Positions 51,208 to 60,999 of a stretch of DNA of 64,000 nt are shown piece by piece; position 1 is the stretch's first letter; each line of letters begins with the position of its first letter. Position numbers and translations under genes: made by a program. A model generated the notes under the pieces. It saw only the letters and a list, made by a program, of their open reading frames with translations, did no database searches and was not told the origin of the DNA. The DNA is from G965261775 sp965261775 (GTDB lineage: Bacteria; Pseudomonadota; Gammaproteobacteria; Eutrophobiales; Eutrophobiaceae): assembly GCA_965261775.1 (NCBI GenBank), contig OZ253477.1, forward strand, positions 62,001 to 126,000, read 5' to 3'.

Positions 51208-52377
51208 TCAAAGCCGCAGGCGCCCATTCATCATGGAGAAGCCGGACAGGGGTTGATCATGTTTTTTACTCAGAGCGATCACTTTGAAACGTTCTCCCAT
51301 TTGGTCTGGCATGGTCAGCATACGCACCTGTTGCGCCGTCTGCGTTTGTACTTTGATATCCATACTGTGCGTAGCGGTAATAAGGTTTTCTAGGCCGTTT
51401 GCCAGTAAAAAGCAGGTTTGTGTGGTGTAACCGCTTATATCCAAACCCAGAGCGCAGGCTGCATTAGCCACGGCGGTAAAATCGACTGGTGCCGTAATAT
51501 CCTGGAGACCGGGATAATAAAACGGGTCGGCGTGTGCGTGATGACGATAATGGCATAGCAGACGCCCTCCAGATTGTTCGGGATGGTAATAATCATCTCC
51601 AGAGAAACCATAATCAATGAATAACATGACGCCTCTTTTTAAGCTTTTCTGCAGCATGTTTAACCAATCCTCAACCCGTCTGTTTAACTCGGAAATGTAG
51701 GTATCGGGTAGCGGTCTTTTTAAGGAGGCGTCAATTCTTTTCAGCGCATCAAGCAGTGAACTATCAGCGGGTGTTTCTTTCCACACAAAACCACGTTTAT
51801 CAAAACCTACCCGAATTTCATGAAAGGAAGTTGCCATTTTGATGAACCTGCAGAACGGAAGGGCATCCAAAATTTCATTGCCAAGGATTACGCCGGTGAA
51901 GGTCTTTTTGGGCAATGTTTCAAACCACCGGATATATGGATATAAATGCGGTATGGTTTCGCCCAGGAAGACTTGTTGCTGTTTTCTGAGCGCGGCGCTT
52001 AATTCCAGTATCCAGTATTCTTTTGGCAAGGTATCCTGCTTTTCCAGCGCTTGCAATATATCACACGCCATACGGCCAGTACCTGCCCCCAATTCAAGTA
52101 TGATATCGCCATCCGTTTGGTTAAGTATTTCGGTGCACTGGTTGGCAAGACATTTAGAGAACAGGGACGAAACTTCGGGGGCAGTGATAAAGTCCCCAGC
52201 TTCACCGATCCTGTCGCCATCGGTATTGTAATAACCCAGTGCTGGTTGGTATAAACAGGCGGACATATATTGTTCAAAACTGATACTGCCACCAGACTGC
52301 GTGATCAGTTTTTGTATGTGTCTGCAGAGTTTACCGCTCTGTATTGAATCGGTTTGAACGGGACGGGGAAGCGGCAT
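51208..52377 (-). CDS. MidA/NDUFAF7-type SAM-dependent methyltransferase
   Basis: With the start at ATG 52377 (MPLPRPVQTDS) it has 389 residues, the usual size. A TTG at 52449 and an ATG at 52407 are further options. Motifs: GGSISFEQYMSACLYQPALGYY at the start, the SAM loop ILELGAGTGRMACDIL near residue 85, GNEILDALPFCRF and IDYGFSGDDYYHPEQSGGRL. The eukaryotic homologue methylates an Arg in complex I subunit NDUFS2. The bacterial substrate is not settled. It is divergent to the SDR gene. Confidence 0.88.
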   Translation of the reverse strand: MPLPRPVQTDSIQSGKLCRHIQKLITQSGGSISFEQYMSACLYQPALGYYNTDGDRIGEAGDFITAPEVSSLFSKCLANQCTEILNQTDGDIILELGAGTGRMACDILQALEKQDTLPKEYWILELSAALRKQQQVFLGETIPHLYPYIRWFETLPKKTFTGVILGNEILDALPFCRFIKMATSFHEIRVGFDKRGFVWKETPADSSLLDALKRIDASLKRPLPDTYISELNRRVEDWLNMLQKSLKRGVMLFIDYGFSGDDYYHPEQSGGRLLCHYRHHAHADPFYYPGLQDITAPVDFTAVANAACALGLDISGYTTQTCFLLANGLENLITATHSMDIKVQTQTAQQVRMLTMPDQMGERFKVIALSKKHDQPLSGFSMMNGRLRL

Positions 52378-52467
52378 TGCTGAACCTGATTCGTGCCATA
52401 ATATGATCATGCTATTCTGTTTGAGGCACGCATTATAACTTGATACCAAAACTGGAGGAATACTGAT

Positions 52468-53196
52468 TTGGCTGAGAAAACGGTTTTAATTACCGGTGCG
52501 GCGCAACGCATCGGTGCGGTAATTGCCGAATATCTGCACACGGCAGGGATGGATATGATTATCCATTATAATACCTCCGCAGAAGAAGCACATGAACTTG
52601 TGCGCAGGATGAATCAAAGGCGGCATGATTCGGCGATCACAGTCCAGGCCGACCTCAGACACAAGGAATACTATACTGGCCTTATAGAAGCCGCTTTGGT
52701 GTTCAAGGGAAAGGTTGACGTCCTGATCAATAACGCTTCCGCCTTTTTTCCTACCCCCGTTCAGTCGCTTTCCGATGACGATTGGAATGCACTGATCAAT
52801 ATCAATCTGAAAGCGCCCCTTTTTCTCTCAAAGCTGGCGGCTGAATCACTATATAAACATAAAGGCTGTATTATCAATATTACCGATATTCATGCTTGTC
52901 GACCGTTGGCGGAGCATACAATCTATAGTGTTTCCAAAGCTGGATTAGCGATGCTGACCCGCTCCATGGCAAAAGAAATGGCGCCGGTTCGAGTCAACGC
53001 GATTTCCCCCGGTGCTATTATCTGGCCGGAAGGGATGGGTGAGGACAAAAAACAAGACATATTAAGCAAGATTGCCTTGCAAAGGACCGGTGCAGCAGAG
53101 GATGTTGCCAAGACAGCCCGGTTTCTGATTGAGAATGCGTTGTATATTACCGGGCAGATTATCAATGTTGACGGTGGTCGGACTCTGTATTCCTGA
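52468..53196 (+). CDS. folM: Pteridine reductase-like SDR (FolM type)
   Basis: A 242-residue short-chain dehydrogenase from a TTG start with GGAGG 10 bases upstream. The cofactor motif TGAAQRIGAVIAEYL has the RIG variant typical of pteridine reductases. NNASAFFPTPVQSL, the catalytic YSVSKAG and INVDGGRTL complete the pattern. FolM-type enzymes reduce dihydromonapterin or dihydrofolate. The nearby folK and folB agree with a pterin role. The symbol is given by similarity only. Confidence 0.85.
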   Translation: MAEKTVLITGAAQRIGAVIAEYLHTAGMDMIIHYNTSAEEAHELVRRMNQRRHDSAITVQADLRHKEYYTGLIEAALVFKGKVDVLINNASAFFPTPVQSLSDDDWNALININLKAPLFLSKLAAESLYKHKGCIINITDIHACRPLAEHTIYSVSKAGLAMLTRSMAKEMAPVRVNAISPGAIIWPEGMGEDKKQDILSKIALQRTGAAEDVAKTARFLIENALYITGQIINVDGGRTLYS

Positions 53197-53202
53197 CCCA
53201 GG

Positions 53203-53643
53203 TTAAAACTCGGGGAATTTCCCGTCAATAAACCATTTCTCGGTGGTTTCATCAAACCACCATCTGTGCTCTAGTTTTATTTCCTTGAGAGTGCCTTGGT
53301 TTTTAAAGAAATAGGTGATTGTCAACTTTACTGTTGCTTCCGTGTTATCCTCGTTCAGCGTTTTTTCAAGGGATTGGATACCCGTGATACTGATTTCACC
53401 TAGTTTTTCAAGATCCGCGGTTGGTTGAGTGCCGTCCGGAGAGATATGGTAGTCGTAGGCCAACTGATATTGCTCCCATCGGAGTGACACTTTATAATTG
53501 GTAATTGCTGTATCCAGATTATCAATCAATTTCCGGACCTTATGTTTGCCGCAACCTCCTGCCATGGTGAGTGCCAGTATCATGAGGATACACTTGAGTA
53601 AGATATTAATATTCATAGGTTTCATACAGTGTAGCATTATCAT
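53203..53643 (-). CDS. Putative lipoprotein
   Basis: A 146-residue protein whose ATG overlaps the folK stop (ATGA). An internal ATG at 53625 would give a more usual signal peptide (MKPMNINILLKCILMILALT). The lipobox is TMAGGC, followed by GKHKVRKLIDNLDTAITNYK. The remainder looks like a cystatin/NTF2-like alpha+beta fold (TVKLTITYFFKN, EHRWWFDETTEKWFIDGKFP). Function unknown. Confidence 0.78.
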   Translation of the reverse strand: MIMLHCMKPMNINILLKCILMILALTMAGGCGKHKVRKLIDNLDTAITNYKVSLRWEQYQLAYDYHISPDGTQPTADLEKLGEISITGIQSLEKTLNEDNTEATVKLTITYFFKNQGTLKEIKLEHRWWFDETTEKWFIDGKFPEF

Positions 53644-54131
53644 TTGGCATTATATCTAATAACTCGTTTTATATCATTCTGATCACACTTAAATTCATTC
53701 CATATCTCGGCGATGGTCTTGCCGGTCACAGGATGAACCAAGTCCGGGGCCAGTTCCAGCAAGGGTTTGATGACAAAGGCGTATCGGGTGATGTCTTCTC
53801 TTGGTACCTTATATTGCAACGAGACAAGATTGCCATACAGCAATAAATCAATATCCAACGTGCGAGAACAGAAACGTGTTTCATTTTTGTGGCGGCCATG
53901 CTCAAATTCAATCAGGTGCAATTCTTTTTCCAGGCGGCCGATATCATGCCTAGTATTAAATCCCGCCACCAGATTAAAAAAATCGCCGTCAAGTCCGATT
54001 GCCCGAGTCTCGTAAATAGGTGATATGGCTATTTTGCCATAACGTATCTGTAATGCTTTAAGGCCGCTCCATATGTTTTTTTTACGCTCAATATTGCTGC
54101 CGATACCAACATAAACACGTGTTGCCATCAC
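53640..54131 (-). CDS. folK: 2-amino-4-hydroxy-6-hydroxymethyldihydropteridine pyrophosphokinase
   Basis: A 163-residue HPPK of folate synthesis. VYVGIGSNIERKKNIWSGLK is the N-terminal block and RFCSRTLDIDLLLYGN the signature with the Mg-binding Asp pair. PREDITRYAFVIKPLLELAPD lies toward the end. It overlaps folB by four bases, so the two steps of pterin processing are translated together. Confidence 0.95.
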   Translation of the reverse strand: MMATRVYVGIGSNIERKKNIWSGLKALQIRYGKIAISPIYETRAIGLDGDFFNLVAGFNTRHDIGRLEKELHLIEFEHGRHKNETRFCSRTLDIDLLLYGNLVSLQYKVPREDITRYAFVIKPLLELAPDLVHPVTGKTIAEIWNEFKCDQNDIKRVIRYNAK

Positions 54132-54484
54132 GCTTGTTCACCACGCTCAATAATCACGCCGATATTACGAACCCCCTTGACTGCACCCTTTTTATTCAGG
54201 TTCAGGCGACACCAGGAAACATTAAATTCATTCAATACAATTTCGGCAATGCGTTCCGCCAGTGTCTCCACTAGATTGAATTGACTCTCTTCTACAAAGC
54301 CAATAATACGTTTGGCAACCGATTTGTAATCTAGCGTATCTTCAATGTTATCGCTTTTTGCCGCTTTGCCGATATCGGTTGCCATTTCCAGATCAAGGAT
54401 AACAATTTGTTTTATCTTGCGTTCCCAGTCGTAAACGCCAATTACGGTATTGATTCTAAGATCTTTTAAGTAAATGATATCCAT
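54128..54484 (-). CDS. folB: Dihydroneopterin aldolase
   Basis: A 118-residue enzyme of folate synthesis that cleaves dihydroneopterin. MDIIYLKDLRINTVIGVYDWERKIKQ is the standard N-terminus (shortened: LRINTVIGVYDWE). LVETLAERIAEIVL carries the conserved Glu, and LNKKGAVKGVRNIGVIIER the conserved Lys. It precedes folK and diverges from plsY. Confidence 0.95.
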   Translation of the reverse strand: MDIIYLKDLRINTVIGVYDWERKIKQIVILDLEMATDIGKAAKSDNIEDTLDYKSVAKRIIGFVEESQFNLVETLAERIAEIVLNEFNVSWCRLNLNKKGAVKGVRNIGVIIERGEQA

Positions 54485-54530
54485 ACGTTATGTAAAAAGT
54501 TTAAAATTATTTAAAAACGAAATTACCCCG

Positions 54531-55127
54531 ATGTTTACCAATATTATTTTAATCCTGTTTTCCTATTTATCAGGTTCGATCATCTCGGCCGTGCTCATTT
54601 GTAAATTGTTCGGTCTGAGTGATCCGCGTATTGGTGGTTCCAAAAACCCCGGTGCAACTAATGTTATGCGTTTACACGGCAAAAAAACAGCGCTGCTCAC
54701 ACTCATGGTAGATATTTTGAAAGGAGCCTTCCCCGTATTTCTTGCCAGAGTTTTGACAGACGAATCCATCGTCGTTGCACTCTGCGGTCTAGTGGCGTTT
54801 CTCGGCCATCTGTTTCCGGTCTTTTTCAGATTCAGGGGCGGCAAGGGTGTTGCCACACTCATCGGTATTTTGCTGGTAACGAACTGGTTGCTGGGCGTGT
54901 TCTATATTGCGACATGGTTAGTCTTCGCAAGGGTGTCCCGCTACTCTTCCTTATCATCGCTGGCAGCAACGGCATTAATGCCGGTCTGTTCCCTGCTCAT
55001 CTTGCAAGATGGTCTTTTTGTATGTGTACATTTGTTGATAGCCGTTCTTCTATTTTGGCGGCATCGTCCCAATATTCATAATCTTATTTTGGGAATTGAG
55101 TCCAAGATGGGTACCAAAACTAATTGA
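54531..55127 (+). CDS. plsY: Acyl-phosphate:glycerol-3-phosphate acyltransferase
   Basis: A 198-residue polytopic membrane enzyme starting phospholipid synthesis. The start MFTNIILILFSYLSGSI at 54531 fits the family. An earlier start would add non-family residues and overlap folB. Signatures: SDPRIGGSKNPGATNVMR, GHLFPVFFRFRGGKGVAT and HRPNIHNLILGIESKMG. Its last bases overlap the end of tsaD on the other strand by eight. Confidence 0.95.
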   Translation: MFTNIILILFSYLSGSIISAVLICKLFGLSDPRIGGSKNPGATNVMRLHGKKTALLTLMVDILKGAFPVFLARVLTDESIVVALCGLVAFLGHLFPVFFRFRGGKGVATLIGILLVTNWLLGVFYIATWLVFARVSRYSSLSSLAATALMPVCSLLILQDGLFVCVHLLIAVLLFWRHRPNIHNLILGIESKMGTKTN

Positions 55128-56136
55128 TCGGGCTCAATGTTTCCATTGACCATTTCGGTTTGGCCTGAAAAGCTAATGGCGCTGTCTGCCCCGATTTGAT
55201 TTTCAAATAACCTGTGTAGGCAATCATGGCACCATTGTCCGTGCAAAATTCCGGACGTGGGAAAAACACTTTGCCGTTGACCTCGCGTACCAGACCACAC
55301 AGCCCACGGCGAAGTTGTTTATTGGCACCAACCCCGCCTGCGACAACAAGTTGACTCAATCCCGTCTCAGCGATAGCGCGGCGACATTTAATGACAAAGG
55401 TATCCACGACCGCATCAACGAACGCGCACGCAATATCAGCGTGGGTCTGCTCATCGTCCGCTTCTTTCCGAACTGTATTCAGAACATGTGTTTTCAGACC
55501 ACTAAAACTGAAGTCAAGCCCGGGCCGGTCTGTCATCGGGCGTGGAAAGTGGAAGTGTCGCCCATCACCCTGGTCGGCCAAAGCGGAAACTGCCGGGCCA
55601 CCCGGGTAAGGTAGTCCCAGCAGTTTTGCCGTTTTGTCAAATGCCTCGCCGACGGCATCATCAACGGATTCTCCCAATATTCGGTAGTCCCCCGCGCATT
55701 TCACTTCTACCAGTTGGGTGTGGCCTCCCGATACTAGTAACGCCAGAAAGGGATATCGGGGTGTCTCTTTCTCCAGCATTGAGGCTAGTAAGTGCGCCTC
55801 CATATGATGTACCCCGACGGCCATGATTGAGAGTGAATAGGCCAGACTTCTGCCCAATGCCGAACCGACCAGCAAGGCCCCTATCAAGCCTGGCCCGACC
55901 GTATAGGCAATGGCATCCAGATCATTCAGTGTGGTTTTGGCTTCTGCAAGGGTCGTTTTGACAAGTGGTAACAGGCGCCGTATATGATCTCTAGAAGCCA
56001 GTTCTGGCACGACCCCGCCGTATATCTGATGTAAATCAACTTGACTGTGGAGGTGATGGCTCAACAGCCCTTTATCCGAATCAAATAAAGCGACGCCTGT
56101 TTCATCGCATGACGTTTCTATGCCTAATATTCGCAT
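55120..56136 (-). CDS. tsaD: tRNA t6A synthesis protein TsaD
   Basis: A 338-residue ASKHA-type protein transferring threonylcarbamoyl to A37 of ANN-reading tRNAs. MRILGIETSCDETGVALFD is the N-terminus, HMEAHLLAS carries the metal-binding His pair, LVSGGHTQLVEV the ATP site, and VAGGVGANKQLRRGL the C-terminal nucleotide motif. Divergent from rpsU, as in most gammaproteobacteria. Confidence 0.98.
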   Translation of the reverse strand: MRILGIETSCDETGVALFDSDKGLLSHHLHSQVDLHQIYGGVVPELASRDHIRRLLPLVKTTLAEAKTTLNDLDAIAYTVGPGLIGALLVGSALGRSLAYSLSIMAVGVHHMEAHLLASMLEKETPRYPFLALLVSGGHTQLVEVKCAGDYRILGESVDDAVGEAFDKTAKLLGLPYPGGPAVSALADQGDGRHFHFPRPMTDRPGLDFSFSGLKTHVLNTVRKEADDEQTHADIACAFVDAVVDTFVIKCRRAIAETGLSQLVVAGGVGANKQLRRGLCGLVREVNGKVFFPRPEFCTDNGAMIAYTGYLKIKSGQTAPLAFQAKPKWSMETLSPIN

Positions 56137-56174
56137 ATGGTCTTTTTATTTTTTGTCAAAAATGGATGACGGGA

Positions 56175-56202
56175 TTGCAATTTTAATGATTCACACTAAA
56201 AT
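56175..56202 (+). promoter_or_regulatory. Candidate promoter of the rpsU operon
   Basis: TTGCAA, a 16-base spacer and TAAAAT lie about 53 bases before rpsU, in the rpsU/tsaD gap. It is the best sigma-70-like match there and would drive rpsU-yqeY-dnaG-rpoD. Confidence 0.5.
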
Positions 56203-56254
56203 AGCGCCTTCTTAATAATACTACTGCATTGGAAAAACAGGAATCCATTATATT

Positions 56255-56470
56255 ATGCCTTCAGTAAAAGTCAGAGAAAATGAACCGTTTGATATTGCGA
56301 TGCGACGTTTCAGACGCGCCTGTGAAAAGGCGAGCATTCTGGCGGATGTTCGCCGCCGGGAATTTTATGAAAAACCAACTCAGGTGCGTAAGCGTAAAGC
56401 TGCTGCTGCCGTTAAACGAGCACAAAAAAGGGCTTTCCGTAATAACCTGCGCCGTGTGCGTCCCCACTGA
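56255..56470 (+). CDS. rpsU: 30S ribosomal protein S21
   Basis: A 71-residue, very basic protein (MPSVKVRENEPFDIAMRRF, then RACEKASILADVRRREFYEK) of standard length. It sits on the 30S platform near the anti-Shine-Dalgarno. First gene of the macromolecular synthesis operon. Confidence 0.98.
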   Translation: MPSVKVRENEPFDIAMRRFRRACEKASILADVRRREFYEKPTQVRKRKAAAAVKRAQKRAFRNNLRRVRPH

Positions 56471-56489
56471 ATTTGCCGTCAGTTATTAA

Positions 56490-56939
56490 GTGGTTGATAT
56501 AAGAAATAAAATCAGTGACGATGTCAAGTCTGCGATGCGCGGCGGAGATAAAGAAAGACTGTCCGTTCTGCGTTTCATTCAGGCGGCGCTAAAACAAAAA
56601 GAAGTTGATGAACGCATTGAATTGGACAATGAACGAATCATGTCGGTCCTCAACAAGATGGTCAGACAATACCGTGATTCTATTGAACAGTTTACACAGG
56701 CTGGACGTGATGATTTGGTTAAAAAAGAACAATTTGGATTGGATGTGATTGAAAGCTATCTGCCGAAAAAACTCTCGGGGGAAGAGATAGCTCAAATGAT
56801 CGAAAATGCCATCAGCGAAACCGGTGCAACATCCATAAAAGACATGGGTAAGGTCATGGGCTTATTAAGCAATGAGCTCCAGAACCGGGCTGACATGAAA
56901 CAGGTTGGCGCTCTGGTCAAGTCTAGATTGACCGGGTAG
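56490..56939 (+). CDS. GatB/YqeY-domain protein
   Basis: A 149-residue protein with the YqeY fold: KISDDVKSAMRGGDKERLSVLR, FIQAALKQKEVDERI, EQFGLDVIESYLPKKLSGEE and a C-terminal tail GLLSNELQNRADMKQVGALV. The domain resembles the tRNA-binding tail of GatB. Starts at GTG, 19 bases after rpsU, in its common place before dnaG. Confidence 0.95.
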   Translation: MVDIRNKISDDVKSAMRGGDKERLSVLRFIQAALKQKEVDERIELDNERIMSVLNKMVRQYRDSIEQFTQAGRDDLVKKEQFGLDVIESYLPKKLSGEEIAQMIENAISETGATSIKDMGKVMGLLSNELQNRADMKQVGALVKSRLTG

Positions 56940-56995
56940 TCCTGACAATACAATAGTATTTACCCGTCCTTGCCGTTTATACTGGTTGGACGACT

Positions 56996-58741
56996 ATGTC
57001 TGGCAGAATCCCACAATACTTCATTGACGAACTCCTTGCCCGGATTGATATCGTTGATATTGTCAACACTCATGTCCCGTTAAAAAGAACGGGCAAAAAT
57101 TATCAGGCCTGTTGCCCCTTTCACGACGAGAAAACACCGTCCTTTACGGTAAGTGAGCAAAAGCAGTTTTATTATTGTTTCGGCTGCGGGGCGAGTGGCA
57201 CGGCTATTACCTTTCTGATGGAATACCGGCGCATTGGCTTTGTTGACGCGATTGAAGAACTTGCTGCCCATGCTGCCATGGAGATCCCGCACGGGGCCGG
57301 GACTGTATCGGGGGGACAGAGAAAATTCTGCGAATTTTACGAACTTATGGAAAAGGTCGTTGCTCATTACGCGAAGCAGTTAAGGAAACACGAGACGGCT
57401 TATACTGTGGTCAATTATCTCAGAGGACGTGGCATTGGCGGCGAGATCGCCGCAGAATTTGAACTCGGTTTTGCGCCGGACGGGTGGGACAACGTAAAGT
57501 CGGCCTTGGGCAGCTCCCGGGAGGTATTGCAGAGCCTGCTTAAAACCGGTGTTGTCGCTGAAAAAGACAATGGTACTTGCTATGATCGTTTTAGAAACCG
57601 TTTGATATTTCCCATACGGGACCAACGTGGTCGTGCTATCGGTCTGGGCGGTCGCGTTTTGGGTGATGACACGCCCAAGTACCTGAACTCGCCGGAAACT
57701 CCTATCTTTCATAAAGGTCGAGAACTGTACGGTCTTTATCAGGCTGGTGGGGCAATCAAGGAATTGGGCTATCTGTATATTGTTGAAGGTTACATGGATG
57801 TGATTGCGCTCGCCCAGGCAGGCATTCGCAACGCCGTTGCTGGCTTGGGTACGGCGGTCACCCACCCCCAGATAGAAAAACTGTTTCGTATCACGCATAA
57901 ACTGGTATTTTGTTTTGACGGTGATGCGGCTGGCAGGAGAGCCGCTTTGCGAACGGTGGAAAATGCATTATCCATGTTGCGTGAGGGCCGACAAGTCTAT
58001 TTTATCTTTTTACCCGAAGGTGAAGATCCCGACAGCTTTGTTCGGAAAAATGGCAAAGCGGCATTTTTAGATGAAGGGCGGCAAACGCCTTTATCCACAT
58101 TTTTGTTTGATTCGATCAGTGGACAGGTCGACTTGCAGAGCGTGGAGGGACGCGCGGAGATGGTAAATGAGACCCTGCGTTATCTGTCAAAACTGCCGGT
58201 AGATCCCTACCGGGATATCCTGTGCCGGGAACTGGGGCGAATAAGCCGTTATGATGACGAATATATACAACAACACTTAAGCAAAATGGCGTCCAATAAA
58301 ACGGCTGACCGGACTGCGGGGAATCAGCGTTACAGCGGGGATAACAAAGGCCTTGAAAAAATACGCTGGTTGGTGCGTTGTCTGTTGCACAGACCCGCCT
58401 TGGCGATGACGATAGATTTTGCAGAGCGCCTGCAACATATCTCCTCACCCGGCGTTGTTTTTTTACGTGAACTCATTGCATTTATTCAGCGAAGCCCAAA
58501 CATTACGCTGGCTGGTATTCTAGAAAACTGGCGCGGGACAAAGTTTGAAAATCGCCTTCGTGAACTGGCGGCAGATGAGACAATATTCGACGAAATCGAG
58601 GTTACGAAAGAGGTATTTCTGGATGCTGTTGACAAGTTGGTTCAATCGCAACAGCGCGAATTTGAGGCGTTTAGGCAAAAGCTAAGCCCCTCCGGACTAT
58701 CCGAAGAGGAGCGCGTAAAATATCGTAAAATGCAAAAATAA
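56996..58741 (+). CDS. dnaG: DNA primase
   Basis: A 581-residue primase, the same length as in E. coli. The zinc-binding CHC2 part shows CCPFHDEKTPSFTVSEQKQF and YYCFGCGASG (about residues 39-65). The TOPRIM core has YIVEGYMDVIALAQAGI and FCFDGDAAGRRAA. The C-terminal ~140 residues are the DnaB-interacting domain. It makes RNA primers for replication. Between yqeY and rpoD in the usual operon. Confidence 0.98.
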   Translation: MSGRIPQYFIDELLARIDIVDIVNTHVPLKRTGKNYQACCPFHDEKTPSFTVSEQKQFYYCFGCGASGTAITFLMEYRRIGFVDAIEELAAHAAMEIPHGAGTVSGGQRKFCEFYELMEKVVAHYAKQLRKHETAYTVVNYLRGRGIGGEIAAEFELGFAPDGWDNVKSALGSSREVLQSLLKTGVVAEKDNGTCYDRFRNRLIFPIRDQRGRAIGLGGRVLGDDTPKYLNSPETPIFHKGRELYGLYQAGGAIKELGYLYIVEGYMDVIALAQAGIRNAVAGLGTAVTHPQIEKLFRITHKLVFCFDGDAAGRRAALRTVENALSMLREGRQVYFIFLPEGEDPDSFVRKNGKAAFLDEGRQTPLSTFLFDSISGQVDLQSVEGRAEMVNETLRYLSKLPVDPYRDILCRELGRISRYDDEYIQQHLSKMASNKTADRTAGNQRYSGDNKGLEKIRWLVRCLLHRPALAMTIDFAERLQHISSPGVVFLRELIAFIQRSPNITLAGILENWRGTKFENRLRELAADETIFDEIEVTKEVFLDAVDKLVQSQQREFEAFRQKLSPSGLSEEERVKYRKMQK

Positions 58742-58836
58742 TGCCTAACATACAGGTTTATTATGTGTTAAAATTAATAGATTTAGTTTCACAAACATTT
58801 GTTTTTAATTAGTAAATCATCACACTTATATTTATT

Positions 58837-60642
58837 ATGGCTCAAGACCGTTCCCAACTGAAATTGCTTATTGCCAAAGGCAAGGAGCAGGGTTTTCTGA
58901 CTTATCATGAAGTCAATGATCATCTTCCAAATGATATTGTAGAACCGGAGCAAATTGAAGATATCATCAATATGATCAATGATATGGGTATTAATGTGCA
59001 TGAATTCCCGCCGGATATGGATGGGCAGATCACAGATAATACCGATACGCCGGACGAGGATGCGGCTGCAGAAGCGGCGGCGGCGCTGGCAAGCCTTGAA
59101 GGTGAATTTGGCCGTACTACCGACCCCGTCAGGATGTATATGCGGGAAATGGGTACGGTAGATTTATTAAACCGAGCGGGTGAAATCAAGATCGCAAAAC
59201 GGATTGAAGAGGGTATCCATCAACAGCTTGGCGCCCTGTCAAGCTATCCGCGCACGGTTGAGATATTGCTCTTCGCCTATCAACAGGCACTTGCAGGAGA
59301 AATGAAATTCAATCAGATTATTGTCGGTTTCAATGATATGGAGGAATACCCCGATAGTGAGGGTATTCGGGTCAACAGTGCACCTTCCGACGCGTCTTCT
59401 AAAGACTCAGTGAAAAGCAAGCAAGAAAAGGGCTTTCATGAAGAGGATGTCAAGAATCACATCAAGAAACTGGAAAGATTACATAATAAATTTATCCGGT
59501 ATGTCGAGCGCTACGGCAAGGGACATGAGAAGACCCACATACATGAACAGGCGCTTGCAAGGTGTTTTCTGGAATTAAAACTGGCCCCGAAATTTATTAC
59601 TTTGCTGACGGATAATCTGCGTGATTTAGTTGAGAAAACCCGCCATATTGAACGTCGCATCATGATGCTTTGCGTAAAAGAGGCAAAGATGCCACGTAAG
59701 GATTTTATCGACAGCTTTCGGAATAATGAAACTGATATCGAATGGCTGAAGAACGAACTGGAAAAGGAAACGCCTTATGCTTGGTCACTCAGGGAACGGG
59801 AAGTGGAAATTCTCAAGGAGCAGAGAAAGCTGGCGTTTATCTTTGCCAACGAGTTGCTTGGCATAGGCGAGATAAAAGAAATAAACCGCAAGGTTTCTCT
59901 TGGTGAAGCGAAGGCGCGTTGCGCCAAGAAAGAAATGGTTGAGGCCAATCTGCGGCTGGTGATCTCTATTGCCAAAAAATATACCAATCGCGGATTACTT
60001 TTCCTTGATCTTATTCAGGAAGGGAACATTGGTTTGATGAAAGCGGTTGATAAGTTCGAATATCGCCGCGGCTACAAATTCTCGACTTATGCAACCTGGT
60101 GGATACGTCAGGCTATTACGCGTTCCATCGCAGATCAGGCCAGAACGATTCGGGTTCCGGTGCACATGATTGAAACCATTCATAAACTGCATCGTATCTC
60201 CCGCAATATCCTGCAGAAAATGGGGCGTGAGCCTAGACCGGAGGAATTAGCCGAACATATGGGCATGTCGGAAGAAAAAGTCCGCAAGGTATTAAAAATT
60301 GCGAAAGAGCCGATTTCCATGGAGATTGTCATTGGCGATGACGATGATTCGCATCTGGGCGATTTTATTGCGGATGTCAATGCTCAGGCACCGAACGATT
60401 TCGCCAGTTTTGAAGGTCTTCGACGCACCACGTCTGATGCCCTGGAAGGACTGACGGCGCGTGAGGCAAAGGTGCTCAGAATGCGTTTTGGTATTGATAT
60501 GAATACAGACCATACGCTTGAAGAAGTCGGCAAGCAGTTTGACGTGACGCGTGAACGCATCCGCCAAATTGAGGCAAAGGCGTTGCGTAAACTTTCTCAT
60601 CCATTGCGATCGGAAAGGCTCAAGACGTTTCTGGAAACCTGA
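58837..60642 (+). CDS. rpoD: RNA polymerase sigma-70 factor RpoD
   Basis: A 601-residue primary sigma factor. Region 1.1 at the start (DRSQLKLLIAKGKEQGFLTY), region 1.2 (TDPVRMYMREMGTVDLLNR), a non-conserved insert, region 2 (FSTYATWWIRQAITRSIADQ), region 3 and region 4.2 (TLEEVGKQFDVTRERIRQIE). An acidic run AAAEAAAALASLEGEFG lies before region 1.2. Last protein gene of the macromolecular synthesis operon. Confidence 0.99.
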   Translation: MAQDRSQLKLLIAKGKEQGFLTYHEVNDHLPNDIVEPEQIEDIINMINDMGINVHEFPPDMDGQITDNTDTPDEDAAAEAAAALASLEGEFGRTTDPVRMYMREMGTVDLLNRAGEIKIAKRIEEGIHQQLGALSSYPRTVEILLFAYQQALAGEMKFNQIIVGFNDMEEYPDSEGIRVNSAPSDASSKDSVKSKQEKGFHEEDVKNHIKKLERLHNKFIRYVERYGKGHEKTHIHEQALARCFLELKLAPKFITLLTDNLRDLVEKTRHIERRIMMLCVKEAKMPRKDFIDSFRNNETDIEWLKNELEKETPYAWSLREREVEILKEQRKLAFIFANELLGIGEIKEINRKVSLGEAKARCAKKEMVEANLRLVISIAKKYTNRGLLFLDLIQEGNIGLMKAVDKFEYRRGYKFSTYATWWIRQAITRSIADQARTIRVPVHMIETIHKLHRISRNILQKMGREPRPEELAEHMGMSEEKVRKVLKIAKEPISMEIVIGDDDDSHLGDFIADVNAQAPNDFASFEGLRRTTSDALEGLTAREAKVLRMRFGIDMNTDHTLEEVGKQFDVTRERIRQIEAKALRKLSHPLRSERLKTFLET

Positions 60643-60656
60643 TCCCCTCGAAAAAG

Positions 60657-60733
60657 GGGCCTGTAGCTCAGTTGGTTAGAGCAGTGGACTCATAATCCAT
60701 TGGTCGTAGGTTCGAGTCCTACCGGGCCCACCA
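60657..60733 (+). tRNA. tRNA with CAU anticodon, probably tRNA-Ile2
   Basis: A 77-base cloverleaf with encoded CCA: acceptor GGGCCTG with CGGGCCC, anticodon stem TGGA/TCCA around CTCATAA. The CAU anticodon could be Met or lysidine-modified Ile2. The place directly after rpoD matches ileX in E. coli, and the GACTCATAATC surround is like Ile2, so I favour Ile2. Confidence 0.85.
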
Positions 60734-60999
60734 AGACATGATTTTTCGGCTTTTTGAGAGCCGGAACGTGGTTGTATAGAGACACGTATTATTGCTGTCT
60801 GTCCACAGATTGTGCAGATTAGGACAAGCAGTGACTGAGTGTGTTGCGCTCGGTTGTCATTTGCATCAGTGGTAAATATACCCGGTAGTTTCTGAGATTC
60901 GGAGCCACTGCTGTTAGACTTTGCCACAGTCAAATGTATTTTCCCCATACAAGAAAAAGTGGTATTGTGTAGTGGTCTTGTGTTAAGGAGGATGGTGTT

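Noticed and set aside
60637..60660. CCCCT and AGGGG inverted repeat after rpoD.
   Set aside because: Short stem without a T-run, and its 3' arm is part of the tRNA acceptor; not a convincing terminator.
60676..60948. A 90-codon minus-strand frame with GGPGRTRTYDQWIMSPLL over the CAU tRNA.
   Set aside because: Antisense shadow of the tRNA; no ribosome site and no family.
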